Shown here piece by piece: positions 49,748 to 58,529 of a stretch of 64,000 bases of DNA. Within the stretch, counting starts at the first letter, position 1. Every line of letters starts with the position of its first letter. The notes under the pieces were generated by a model. The model did not search any database. It was not told the origin of the DNA and saw only the letters and a program-made list of their open reading frames with translations. The DNA is taken from assembly GCA_965223435.1 (NCBI GenBank), contig CBDCWQ010000022.1, forward strand, positions 434,001 through 498,000. The letters are read 5' to 3'. The stretch is from CBDCWQ01 sp965223435 (GTDB lineage Bacteria; Myxococcota; Kuafuiibacteriia; Kuafuiibacteriales; Kuafuiibacteriaceae). A program made the position numbers and the translations under genes.

Positions 49748-51055
49748 AGCAATTTCGCCCACGGGACTCGGTAAGAACTTCTCTCGGGGTGCATGTTTTC
49801 GAGCGGAAATGCGAGCTGCAGTTTGAACGGAGGCTTGGCGACGACACGGCTTCTGTCCTTGGCGGCAGGCGCAAGAATTCCATGAAATCGAACTTGATGT
49901 TGGCGAGCAGGAGGAATCAACCAGGCCAGGCGACGAAGTTGACGGACGGGCTCGAGGAGAATCACGCTTTGCCCGCTTTGAGCCTTTCGTCTCAGGGTGA
50001 ATGCAATACGACCATCCTCGGTCGCGCGAAGTTGGTCTTCGGCGAACGGAGGGCGGGTCACATAGCGGCACAGCTCGATTCTTCTCTTCTTGTCGTGGGC
50101 GGGGACAGTCACCGCGGCGTGCACACTGAACCCACCAAGCTCGATGCCCGAAGAGGGCGTTTCGTGGACTTGGGTGGGTGCGAGCATCGACGGCTCTCTT
50201 TGAGTGCTCATAGACCACCGGTCGAGCGGAGAGACTTGCGTATCATCCCCGTTTTGACTCAAGAAGCCCCATTTCTTAAGAAATCGCTTCATTCGTAAGA
50301 AGACGTTTCTCGCGACCTCCAAAAGGTCCCTTGGGCTTGGCGGTGGACACGGGTAAAACTCAGGCTCGGACTCATCACCGTTCCGAGAGAAAAAAACGTC
50401 GGGTGTACAGTGAGGGTCTTGGTGAATCTTTGCAGGAATGTAAGGGCTCCACATCGGGTGTCTTTCAGGCCCTGAGACGTGGCCCAGCTCTTCATCTGTT
50501 TGAAAATCTCATCTACAAAGATGCGTGCCATCCGAGACAGGACCTGACCTCGAGCGGCCAAGAGTCCTCGGAGCTCGAACGGGGGCGACAGCACCCACTG
50601 ACGAAGAGGAACGTCGGGCAACACGTGCTCGACCAGGTGGGCAGCCGTGTCTTCCCTTCGACGGGTGGCGCAGGATGGACAGATCGCCCGGCCCTTACAG
50701 GAGAAGGGTAGCGCATGCTCATGCTGACATTTTTCGCACCGAAGTTTGATGAAGCCAAACTCTGGTCGACCGCAAGTCAGGTAAGCTCTGAATTCTTTTT
50801 CGACGAAGTTAGGAATTCCGGCCTCGGGTCATCAGGGTCGCGAAAGCTCTCGATCAGCTCATCGAGGTGATGTTCCACCACACGATAGAGGAGAGACTCT
50901 TGCGGACGCCGTGGTCGGTATTGCCGGATGCGGTGAGCACACCAGGCTTTCTGTTAGCAATTTCTGTGACCGTCTCCATGTGCCTAAAATCACGCCGCTC
51001 GGCAAGGCCGCACCACCGATTTTCGGACGTCGTACGAAATCCGGAGACCTCGATG
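49748..51055 (-). pseudogene. IS91-type transposase (copy B)
   Basis: The longest IS91 copy, containing both halves: zinc ribbon region, LPLRQWVLSPPFELR, TFLQRFTKTLTVHP at the N-terminal side and RNVFLRMKRFLKKWG, IELCRYVTRPPFAEDQL, IPPARQHQVRFHG at the C-terminal side. Relative to copy A 22 bp are missing near 50402, deleting the HUH motif (HLHVIV) and shifting the frame. The frameshift near 50817 is shared with copy A. The final ARVYD/CxxCGG tail is cut off at 49748 beside the recombinase. Not functional. Confidence 0.8.
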
Positions 51056-51066
51056 AGTGGGGCTAG

Positions 51067-51159
51067 CCCGATGAAGATACGACTCGCGTCATCAGCGCGC
51101 GTTGTGCCACCAAGCGCGAAGTCACGCTTTATCAACGCCGGGCGAAAGGTGAACTATGA
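51067..51159 (+). pseudogene. brnT: BrnT-type toxin, C-terminal scrap
   Basis: DEDTTRVISARCATKREVTL and YQRRAKGEL match the end of BrnT (RIISARxATxxExxxYE). IS91 replaced the N-terminal part. Its TGA overlaps the next ATG (ATGA), the coupling expected for a toxin followed by its antitoxin. Confidence 0.55.
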
Positions 51160-51290
51160 GTGACATTCCGGAAAATCCTCTTCCTGCGATTCGAATCGAA
51201 GAATATCTTCCAGAAGAAAACGTCGGTGACCTCAGGCGGTTTTTACGCACGGAATCTGACTGGAATCGGCCCACCGTTTTACGCTGGTAA
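51156..51290 (+). CDS. short ORF coupled to the BrnT scrap
   Basis: 44 codons with AAAGGTG upstream (MSDIPENPLPAIRIEEYLPE, NVGDLRRFLRTESDW). It occupies the antitoxin position but shows no ribbon-helix-helix signature; it may be the truncated start of a longer gene, since similarity to nothing can be claimed after the stop. Confidence 0.4.
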   Translation: MSDIPENPLPAIRIEEYLPEENVGDLRRFLRTESDWNRPTVLRW

Positions 51291-51388
51291 GGCCGACCGC
51301 AAGTCGGGCCGCCACCTGACGCGTCGTAAGCAGTCTTCGACCTTATTGCTCATATCGCAATTTTTACTACTTTGCTGGGCAATAGCCG

Positions 51389-51570
51389 GTGAAGTGGAGG
51401 GGCTTGGCAGGTCGCATCTTGTTTCCCACTCGATTGAACGCCGTCGGTGTCACGGCAACGATCTCCCACAGGGAAGAGGTTTCGACCCACTCAGGTATGG
51501 TTCGCCTCGATGAGGGTGTGTATCGCGCAGGTGATGCCGTCACCGTCACTTTGGAAGACGCCGATCAACA
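51389..51570 (+). pseudogene. scrap of a secreted protease/adhesin repeat
   Basis: VRLDEGVYRAGDAVTVTLED and ADQQ resemble the beta repeat following subtilisin-like domains (xIxFDxxxYxxGDTVTVTVTDADLN). Only this one unit is left. Confidence 0.4.
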
Positions 51571-52057
51571 AGAAAAGGCTTCTTCCGCGAACCGGACAAG
51601 CGTTCGAAGACGGCCCCCTTCAAAGCGACGACTGACGAGGTACAGACCCACGCGATCACCCACAAGAGCTCGAAGCTGTCGGTGGTCCTTTTTTACGAAC
51701 AAGACGCAGTCACCGTCGTAAGGATTTGCGCCTAAGCGATACGCTTCGCCGAGAAGCCCGTTGAGCTGCTTACGAAAGTCCACGCGGTGCTGAGCCATGA
51801 AGACCCGCCGAATTGCGACCGGCAACATATTAAGAGACTCCGTTGTCGGATCGTCGAAGGGCCACCGACCAGCCTTGGAGACGGAGCTCCAATACCGGAG
51901 GGGCATCGCTCTTCACCGAAATGTCGTCGTCATCCACGACGCTAAACATGCGCGCCGCTACCCTCCGCGTCTCGGCTTTCATTGCGCCAGCCTCGTCGTT
52001 CGGGTCCAGTTTCGGACGAGCCACAGTGAAAATCGGACATCTGGGCGACCGGTCCAC
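51565..52057 (-). pseudogene. IS66-like tnpA/tnpB scrap (another lineage)
   Basis: From ATG 51828: PVAIRRVFMAQHRVDFRKQL, GDCVLFVKKDHRQLRALV, LYLVSRRFEGGRL, a TnpB-like (IS66 Orf2) sequence without the typical C-terminus. Directly upstream a frame ending SDAPPVLELRLQGWSVAL could be the end of the matching tnpA. No tnpC follows. Confidence 0.5.
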
Positions 52058-52485
52058 AGATTGTCTGAGATTCGGGTAACCATGCAGTTGGCATGCCTTC
52101 TGATTCCATCAACGGCCGTGTGCAAAGCCATTTCTGCTGCCGATGTAAAAGTTTACCGCGGACGAAGCCGCGCGATTGTGTAAGAGCTCCCTGCGTTTTT
52201 CGTTCAAAAACGTCGTCCAGGCAAAGCGACACAGGCTTCGACGAGATCGTCGCTGTCGAGGTGCTCCGAACGCCTCCTGGACTTCCTTAGGACGGCGTAA
52301 ACGGAGAAGAGCCTGGCCTACAGAGGACATCGGATGAGAGGGTTCTTGCCAGAGGCCAGGGATAGTCGTCTGCGTCGCCACAGCGTGTTGACGGCGTTGC
52401 ACGTCGGTGGGCAACTCGCATGCACCTGCAGGAAACGTGATCTGAAGGCCCGTTTTTCGGTCAAAGTGTGGTGCGCCTGCGCATG
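52058..52485. other. about 430 bp without a supported gene
   Basis: Lies between the IS66-like scrap and the IS5 left end. Minus-strand frames are rich in Arg and show no family signature. Confidence 0.45.
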
Positions 52486-52512
52486 CTAGAGCGCATCTCA
52501 TAACCTCATTTT

Positions 52513-52548
52513 CCTGGACCTGGACCTGGACCTGGACTTGGACCTGGA
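52513..52548. repeat. CCTGGA hexamer array (left arm)
   Basis: Six units of CCTGGA, one with a C to T change. Inverted relative to the array at 52910-52938. Confidence 0.9.
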
Positions 52549-52551
52549 TTC

Positions 52552-52905
52552 CTACCGGCGGGTTCGAGGGGGAAGGCACATCTTGGAGAGAATGCGAACG
52601 ATCGGGTCGAGTATCTTAACAGCCTCCCGAACCGATGCTTTGTCGATAAAGCCAAGAGCAAAACAGGCGTCGACAATTGCTCCACACTCCATAGCGGAGC
52701 CTCTGGCGATTGCGTAGAAGCGTTTTTGGTCCGTTGGCCTGGTCTTTCCAGAGCCTTCCGCGATATTGAGCGGGACAGACAACGACGCTCGCCGGATTTG
52801 GTCCGCAAAACTTGGGTAGCCGGGGGGAAATCGATCCGTGAGCTGCGATGCGAGAGGCAGGAAGGCGATGGCCAACCTGTAGACTTCGAGATTTCGGTAG
52901 TTCAT
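52552..52905 (-). CDS. four-helix-bundle protein (S23 / IVS type)
   Basis: 117 codons, ATG 52905 placed directly next to the right hexamer array. MNYRNLEVYRLAIAFLPLAS, FADQIRRASLSVPLNIAEGS and FYAIARGSAMECGAIVDACF are the hallmark segments of the four-helix-bundle (S23-like, IVP) family. Related proteins are coded inside 23S rRNA intervening sequences and as the accessory Avd protein of diversity-generating retroelements, but no reverse transcriptase or rRNA is near. Here the gene is a passenger inside an IS5 element. Intact. Confidence 0.85.
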   Translation of the reverse strand: MNYRNLEVYRLAIAFLPLASQLTDRFPPGYPSFADQIRRASLSVPLNIAEGSGKTRPTDQKRFYAIARGSAMECGAIVDACFALGFIDKASVREAVKILDPIVRILSKMCLPPRTRR

Positions 52906-52909
52906 GCGC

Positions 52910-52938
52910 CCAGGTCCAGGTCCAGGTCCAGGTCCAGG
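52910..52938. repeat. CCAGGT hexamer array (right arm)
   Basis: Nearly five units of CCAGGT. With the left array it can form a stem that encloses the whole four-helix-bundle gene. Confidence 0.9.
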
Positions 52939-53015
52939 CTATACTCGCGCCAACGGATAGCGCAAAGAAGTAGAACTTGCGCAACGATTTTCAGTTCGTT
53001 TCACCCCGGACGAGG

Positions 53016-53790
53016 TCAATATAAATTTCGTAGAAGGATAACAATGCATCCAAGATGTAGAAGGCCGAGAAAATTGTCCGATTTGTATTCCCAGCGAATG
53101 GAAAGCCGGCGAAACTGCTTGAGCCAAGCGAAAAGCCTCTCGACTTTCCATCGGCGCGTGTAACGTCGGAAAGAGCGGCCATCCTGCTTTCTCTTACTCG
53201 GCCTTTGCCCTCCGCGTTTTGGCGCTATAAGCTCAATTCCTCTTCCGCTTTTGAGTTCACCCTGTAGCTTTCTGCTATCCCAGGCCTTGTCGCCGATGAG
53301 CTTATTGGGAAGCTCATCGACAAACGCAGCGTCGAGCACTCTTTGAGTGAGAACAATGTCGTGTCGGGAGCCCTCTGCAATAACCACAGATAGTGGAAGA
53401 CCATTGCTGTCTGCAATGGCCATCACTTTCCTCGCATTCCCGGCACGACACTTCCCGACACATGTTCCTTTTTTTTGCCTCTACGTACGTGCCATCTATC
53501 AAGGCCTCGGCATCCTCGCTCGTCGCCAAAGTTTTCCTAAGTCCAACGAGGACTTTCTCAAACACGCCCTTTCTTACCCAGATCTGAAATCGACGATGGC
53601 AGGTCTGATAGGGGGGATAGCGACGCGGAAGATCTGACCAGGGCACCCCTGCTCGGAGAAACCATAACACTCCATTCAGAGCACCTCGCGGTTCTCGCCA
53701 TGGCCGCCCTCCCTTGATGCCTGTCTTACGCTTTTCAGTTGTAGGAAAGTGCTTCCGAATAGCCTTCCACTGATCATCCGTGACGTCCAT
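53016..53790 (-). CDS. IS5-family transposase in two frames
   Basis: Frame 1 (53790 down to about 53470) reads MDVTDDQWKAIRKHFPTTEK, LWFLRAGVPWSDLPRRY, RRFQIWVRKGVF, ALIDGTYVEAKKR with the first catalytic Asp. Frame 2 continues MAIADSNGLPLSVVIAEGS, NKLIGDKAWDSRKLQGEL (second Asp), APKRGGQRPSK, RWKVERLFAWLKQFRRL (Glu) and stops at 53016. The switch is at a run of eight A (53469-53476 on the other strand). IS5 relatives often express the transposase by frameshifting at such a run, so this may be functional rather than broken. Confidence 0.8.
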
Positions 53791-53912
53791 CGACCACGGT
53801 AGATCAAATCCTCGAACCCATGTCGATCCCCCTTTGGCGAGGTTATGAGATGCGCTCTAGTCTAGCTGATATGGAGTGACCCTTTGTCAATACTCGTAAG
53901 CTCATTTTGGCT

Positions 53913-54371
53913 CTAAAAATCCTCCCGTTCTTCGCAGTGAGGTGCGGGTGAAAGAGGGGAAGCGCAAAGGAAGGACGACGTAGGTCTCTTCGACGACGAG
54001 TCACTCTGATATCCGCGGATTACCTGGACGTAGCCCAAGCAGAGCCTAGCATGACCGTGTTCCGTCGGGAGAGGTCGCTGTCTAGTCGCGCGAATCCGGC
54101 GCAAGGCCTGTCGCAATGCTAGGTCGCGTGTTTCTCCAATTCGTGCCTTCGTCGTCCGCCCTTCGCGCCTCCCCTCATACTTTTTGTGTAGATCATCCTG
54201 TTGCCCGGCGCTGAGTCCCCGCCGGAGGCACCCGTACGCTTCATCCACGGTCAAAGTCACCGGTGGGCGCAGTGGTGGTCCAGGCCGCGCAGCGCCGAGC
54301 ATAGCGAGGGCAGCCTGGAGGACCATGAGCACGCTGGTAGACTCTTGAGGATGGAGCGCACGGTTCGTCAT
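53913..54371 (-). CDS. ORF downstream of the IS110 transposase, doubtful
   Basis: 152 codons, ATG five bases after the transposase stop. LTVDEAYGCLRRGLSAGQQD and GETRDLALRQALRRIRATRQ look protein-like (basic, helical), the end is low in pattern. It occupies the 3' non-coding side where IS1111-type elements code their bridge RNA, so the apparent ORF may be chance. Confidence 0.35.
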   Translation of the reverse strand: MTNRALHPQESTSVLMVLQAALAMLGAARPGPPLRPPVTLTVDEAYGCLRRGLSAGQQDDLHKKYEGRREGRTTKARIGETRDLALRQALRRIRATRQRPLPTEHGHARLCLGYVQVIRGYQSDSSSKRPTSSFLCASPLSPAPHCEEREDF

Positions 54372-54375
54372 GGTG

Positions 54376-55515
54376 TCAAGCAGCCCGCCTCAGACCCGGC
54401 CCAACCTGAGCACTTCTTGGATAGAGGACCGCCCAGAGGAAGCCGACGAGTTCTCTTGCAACCGCGATGGTTGCTTTGTTCACATTTTTGTTTCCGTGCA
54501 CGAGGCGCCAGTACTTTCGGTGCAAACGAGACTGTGCCTTGTCAGCGTGTCGGACCACATCCGCCGGTTGACCCGTTCGACGCTTCTTTAGACGAGGTCC
54601 CACCGTGGGCTTTTTGCGATAGTGCTTGGACGCCTCAACGACAATCCGACGCACATGCCTATTCCCGGTCTTTGTGATTGGCCCCCGTCGGGACTTACCT
54701 CCTGAGCTATGCTCGCCGGGTACGAGGCCAAGATAAGACATCAACGCACGCGGTGATTCAAAGCGGCCGAAATCATGGAGCTCAGCTACGATTGTCATGG
54801 CAGTCAGCGTATCGATGCCCCGAAAACATCGAAGAAGACCCACCGCTTCAGCGTACGACTCGGTCACCGCCATTCGTTCGATGTTCTCCATGAGGTCCTT
54901 CAATCGCTCCTCTATCTGTTCCATCGAACGAAGATAGTCATGGAAGGTGGTGGCGTCCGCTTCATTCTCAAATGAAAGTCCCTTAAGCCAATGCCTATGA
55001 GCCAGGCTCCAGTTCTTGGTGCCCGTGAAGGAACGGCCACGACGCAAAAGCCATTTAGATAATCGATGCCGTGCGCGCATCAGATCTTCCTGCGCGTCCT
55101 CCCGACATCGACATAGATCGCGCACCGCCTCGTCGTCAGCTTGCGGAGGATGGACTTCCGTAAGAAGACAGGCCCGGAACAGCTCAGCGAGCTTCCTCGC
55201 ATCACGTCTATCCGTCTTGATCCGGTCGCCCGCTTTTCTGGGCACCAGCGCTGGCGCGATCACCTCGCACACCAACCGGCCCTTGCTCAGCGCCTGAAGC
55301 GTTCGCTGCAGGGCAAAGCCGCAAACTCCTGCTTCGTAGCAACACCGGATTTCTCCTGGGGCCTCCCTCTCCAGTTTCCGCACCAGCCGTTTGAGCGCCT
55401 TCGGCTCATTGTTCACTTTCCATTCCTCGGTCGTTTTTCGCCTCGGCAGCAGCATGGCTACGCTGATAAATTTCTTGTGTGCGTCCATTCCAACCCATGT
55501 GATACCCTTCGCCAT
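54376..55515 (-). CDS. IS110-family recombinase/transposase
   Basis: 379 residues, ATG. N-terminal RuvC-like DEDD domain (WVGMDAHKKF; CCYEAGVCGFALQR; KTDRRDARKLAELF) and C-terminal Tnp domain with the catalytic Ser region (FRGIDTLTAMTIVAEL, SYLGLVPGEHSSGGKSRRG, TKTGNRHVRR). IS110 enzymes recombine donor and target under guidance of an element-coded bridge RNA. Full length for the family, intact; only about 95 bp lie between its start and the upstream subterminal repeat. Confidence 0.9.
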   Translation of the reverse strand: MAKGITWVGMDAHKKFISVAMLLPRRKTTEEWKVNNEPKALKRLVRKLEREAPGEIRCCYEAGVCGFALQRTLQALSKGRLVCEVIAPALVPRKAGDRIKTDRRDARKLAELFRACLLTEVHPPQADDEAVRDLCRCREDAQEDLMRARHRLSKWLLRRGRSFTGTKNWSLAHRHWLKGLSFENEADATTFHDYLRSMEQIEERLKDLMENIERMAVTESYAEAVGLLRCFRGIDTLTAMTIVAELHDFGRFESPRALMSYLGLVPGEHSSGGKSRRGPITKTGNRHVRRIVVEASKHYRKKPTVGPRLKKRRTGQPADVVRHADKAQSRLHRKYWRLVHGNKNVNKATIAVARELVGFLWAVLYPRSAQVGPGLRRAA

Positions 55516-55650
55516 GACCGGCTCCTTTCGTATGCGGCTCTGGCACCGCTCGGTGCTAACCCGCGCTCTATAGTTCCCTGCATTGTAGCAGGGCCTACGA
55601 TTGCGGGCCGGTCACTCCATAGGGTCTAGTCTAGCTAGTCTAGGCCAATG

Positions 55651-56030
55651 CTAATTTAGCTCGGTGCGGCCTCTTCGATGATCTTGTTCCTCGGAACGGC
55701 TCCTGCCGAGTGCTTCGCCTCGCTTGTGGCCTGAGGCAACCCGCCCGCCTGCGCCCGATGACCGAAATACCCGACGCCAGGTTGGAGTACATCGCCGTCC
55801 CCCAACAGGACATCGTTGGCCCTTGAGTCGTCCCAGCGGTACATGCGCGAAAACCGCAGTTCCCCGTAGAAGGTGGCTCGCGCCACCGAGAAGAACTGCC
55901 ACCCGGCCGGGCTGCGGTAGAGGAGTCTACTGACCACGATTCAATCTCGCGGCCAAGAATCGAGGAGCCGGCAGCGCCGGACGGCGCCCCGTCTACGTAA
56001 ATCCACGCGCCTCGACTCTTTCGCATCGGC
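55651..56030 (-). pseudogene. unrecognised scrap, outer-membrane-like C-terminus
   Basis: Two frames read AWIYVDGAPSGAAGSSILG then, after a shift, LLYRSPAGWQFFSVARATFY, RFSRMYRWDDSRANDVLLGD. Aromatic-rich alternating strands suggest a beta-barrel or secreted protein. A plus-strand piece at 56041-56152 (RFEISRVGWKVRFLYGRSDK) may be another scrap. No family recognised. Confidence 0.35.
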
Positions 56031-56264
56031 GTGGTCGCCGGTTCGAGATCAGCCGAGTTGGCTGGAAGGTGCGCTTCCTCTACGGGCGCAGCGACAAGGT
56101 TCGATCCGGAATGCGGTGCGGGTTAAGCTTTCGCCTCCTGGCCGAGGGCTGAGCCTCCCGAAGAGAGAACGAAGAAGAGCCAGAGCGGCCCGAATTCCTT
56201 GTGAACATTCCGCATTTTTTTCTCCAAGACCGACAATCGAAACGGGCACTTAGACCTGGTGCCC

Positions 56265-56364
56265 ATCTTAACCTTCAGCACACCTGCTGTATATTGAGCG
56301 CAGACCTCAACGTTACACTGTGAAGCGGGCCTGACCACCAGACGCCCAAAAAAGAATAGTTACG
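56265..56364 (+). mobile_element. solo right end of an IS66 element
   Basis: About 100 bp matching the last part of IS66 copy 1 (35123-35214), including CACCTGCTG, GCGCAGACCTCAACGTTACAC and the terminal AGAATAGTTAC, with many substitutions. It marks an older, lost IS66 insertion. Confidence 0.75.
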
Positions 56365-56655
56365 ATGGTACGTTCAGCGTGAAGGGAGCATCTCCCATGG
56401 GCTGGCGGAGTGCGCTTTGTGCAACATCGGCATGTTGACTTGCCAGATCGGCAACAATAGTTGCCGATCTGGCTTTTCCTGAGACGGGCGGTATCCAACA
56501 AATACAGGGGGGGGCGAAGTGGTACATCCTTTGCAGTCTACAACAAGGGAAACAGGGCGTACTCCCAAGGAAAGAAGGGCAGGGGCCCTTCTAGGGGCGA
56601 ACAATCGTTATACGTCTTTTCTTCACTAATAGAAGAAGAAATCACAGGAAGAACA

Positions 56656-57015
56656 ATGAAAAAAGAACTAAGCCTACTCTTTCGTAAAGGACTCCTTGTC
56701 AGTGCTCTATCACTAGTTGGGACGACCTTCACTTCTGAAGCGCGTGCCGAATGCAACAGAAATATATGTAAAGGTGAAATCAAGCAACTATTTCAAAACT
56801 CAAGTATCCTCTACATCTTGCCCGATGGAGATTTGACCCAATTGAACTGCGAGCCTAGATACGACAAGTACATCATCATACGTAAGTCTGAGCCACACTT
56901 TAAGGAAGTGTATACGATGGTGATGGCTGCGTTGCTAACAAAGAAAAAGGCGGGCGTCAGAATTCACGAGACCCCAGGTGAAGTCTGCAAGGTTATGTAC
57001 ACGACAATTGAATAG
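56656..57015 (+). CDS. small secreted Cys-containing protein
   Basis: 119 codons; AGGAAG seven bases before ATG 56656. Signal peptide with basic start and a cleavage site SEARA-EC. Mature part about 90 residues with three Cys (ECNRNICKG, LNCEP, EVCKVMYTTIE) and motifs HFKEVYTMVMAALLTKKKAG. This resembles a widespread type of small periplasmic proteins (GxIxxly...CxVxYvxl) without known role. The DNA is clearly more AT-rich than its neighbours, suggesting recent transfer. The frame opens at 56461, but the inner start is far better. Confidence 0.7.
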   Translation: MKKELSLLFRKGLLVSALSLVGTTFTSEARAECNRNICKGEIKQLFQNSSILYILPDGDLTQLNCEPRYDKYIIIRKSEPHFKEVYTMVMAALLTKKKAGVRIHETPGEVCKVMYTTIE

Positions 57016-57077
57016 CTGGCTGCACGACGGGAGCCAACAACACCTCACTATGAGGTTACCAGAGCCTGGAGAAGTCA

Positions 57078-58363
57078 ATGAGACCACGAACACAGAAAAA
57101 ACATATACTCCTATCGGGCGCTTTCCTGATTTCGCTGAGCTGTGGCGCAGATCGTGAGGAGCGTGTGGTTGTCGAAGACGCCGTAGAGAATGATAGCTCG
57201 GATGCATTGAGCATTCTCGATCCTGTGCTTATCCAGGCGGTGCGAGTGGCAATCGGGCGCGGTGGCGGAGGTGGCGCGTCGGACTGCTATTGGGAAGCGA
57301 AGTCTGATTTCATTGTGGGCCGAAAGCCAGCGTTTTGGCCCACAGGCGTTTCCACCGAAGCATTCTATGACCACACAGGGACCGAGGTTCGATATTGGGA
57401 GCGTCGAGTTTGCGTGAACGATGGTCAGGAGACAATTTCAGACTCAAAATTTCAGTTCAGGCTGAACTCCAACGAGGGCGCTTCCCCGGGAGAGCCGGGG
57501 ATGTTGGATTGTGCGTTTCTATCCACGGGTTGGCAACGCGTTGTCGGTCCACGACGGGAACAACTTGAGGAGTCTGGCAGAAATCCCGCGAAACGATACG
57601 TTGCGGCTGAAGGTTGTCATTGCGACACGGACTATCGTCCAAATCCATTTGGTTTGGTTCCTGGATATCCCGCCAACTCGAGCGTCTTTGGCACAGGCGG
57701 GCATGTATGCAACGACGACACTGTTATTCAGTTCACTGCCTGGGAGTTGGCGGAACCCTGTCAAACTAGCGATCTCACGTGCAGAGATGGTACGCTGCGC
57801 AGACAGTTTCCGTTCGAGATCGTACGTCAGAGCCTCGTCCCGACGGTTGAGATTTTCCCAGGATGCCAATGATCTGCTGGACTGCAAGAACCGGCAGGAT
57901 GCCCAAGCCCTTGGGGACAAGTTGTATAAGGGGGGGGACGAGCCACGAACTGCGGATTGCGCAATTCTGGGCGCTCGACCCCTCTGTGCCAATGAACGTG
58001 AGGCAGTAACCTGTACCGAAATTAGAGAGTCAGTTGTCGTTGTCGTAGATGATCGCACTGTCCAATCAACCAGGGACGCCATCATGGACGATGTTGTTGG
58101 GCAACAATGTTGCTATACGGACGGACTTGACAATGGTTCTGCTTGACACCACCGGAACGGCCGCAGGCTTTTTGCCGTTCAGGGACAAGTGCCGTCTTAC
58201 GGCGAGTCTCAGGCGTGTGGGAAAACACTGTTTGGACGACGTGGAGCCGGTCTGCAGCGAACTTGAGGTTACAGAGAACGGGCGATGTGCTTGCATGAAA
58301 GGGTGTCGTCTATACGATAGAGAATGCAGCCCTCGTTCCCCGCTCGCTCGCATATTCGACTGA
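57078..58363 (+). pseudogene. lipoprotein with the KPAFWP / GGHVCNDDT unit, two frameshifts
   Basis: ATG 57078 with GGAG six bases upstream; signal ending FLISLSCG. The first frame (to 57872) contains a unit homologous to the C-terminus of the malectin protein at 14349: IVGRKPAFWP, FYDHTGTEVRYWERRVC, CHCDTDYRPNPFG, GTGGHVCNDDTVIQ, CQTSDLTCRDG. Just before the TGA at 57872 the track moves to a second frame (DANDLLDCKNRQDAQAL, ADCAILGARPLCANEREAV, CCYTDGLDN) and near 58130 to a third (FLPFRDKCRLTASLRRVG, CSELEVTENGRCACMKGC). Many Cys; probably disulfide-bonded surface protein. Two errors in 500 bp point to real decay. Confidence 0.65.
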
Positions 58364-58529
58364 AATCGGGCTAGGTTAAATATTATTGAGCGCGGAGGTC
58401 TCGGTACCGACCGAACGGGTATCGCGGTGGCAAGCTCAATTGAGTAGATTACACAGGGGTAAAGTCGCCGCGCCGCAATATTCTTGGAGCGTGGGCGGTG
58501 CTTCGGGATGACCTCGGCTACTTGGGAGG

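Larger units (their letters stand above)
52486..53860 (-). mobile_element. IS5-family element enclosing a four-helix-bundle gene cassette
   Basis: CTAGAGCGCATCTCATAACCTC (52486-52507) and its exact complement (53839-53860) are the ends; the outer CTAG on both sides fits the 4-bp CTAG-type target duplication of IS5. The transposase occupies 53016-53790. Between the left terminal repeat and the transposase stop sits an extra 430 bp with a four-helix-bundle gene bordered by inverted hexamer arrays; without it the IS would be about 945 bp, a normal IS5 size. Confidence 0.85.
53868..55623 (-). mobile_element. IS110-family element (IS1111-like)
   Basis: Subterminal perfect inverted repeats ATGGAGTGACC (53871-53881) and GGTCACTCCAT (55609-55619), three to four bases inside the ends, are typical of the IS1111 subgroup. 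A 12-bp direct repeat TCTAGTCTAGCT flanks it (53856-53867; 55624-55635). Its left copy overlaps the CTAG of the IS5 end, so insertion was into or beside the IS5 terminus. Confidence 0.75.

Noticed and set aside
52513..52938. Hexamer arrays as a CRISPR
   Set aside because: Units are 6 bp, contiguous and without spacers, and the two arrays are inverted around a gene.
57923..57935. Run of G near 57927 as a phase-variation tract
   Set aside because: The coding track passes through it without changing frame; the frameshifts lie elsewhere.
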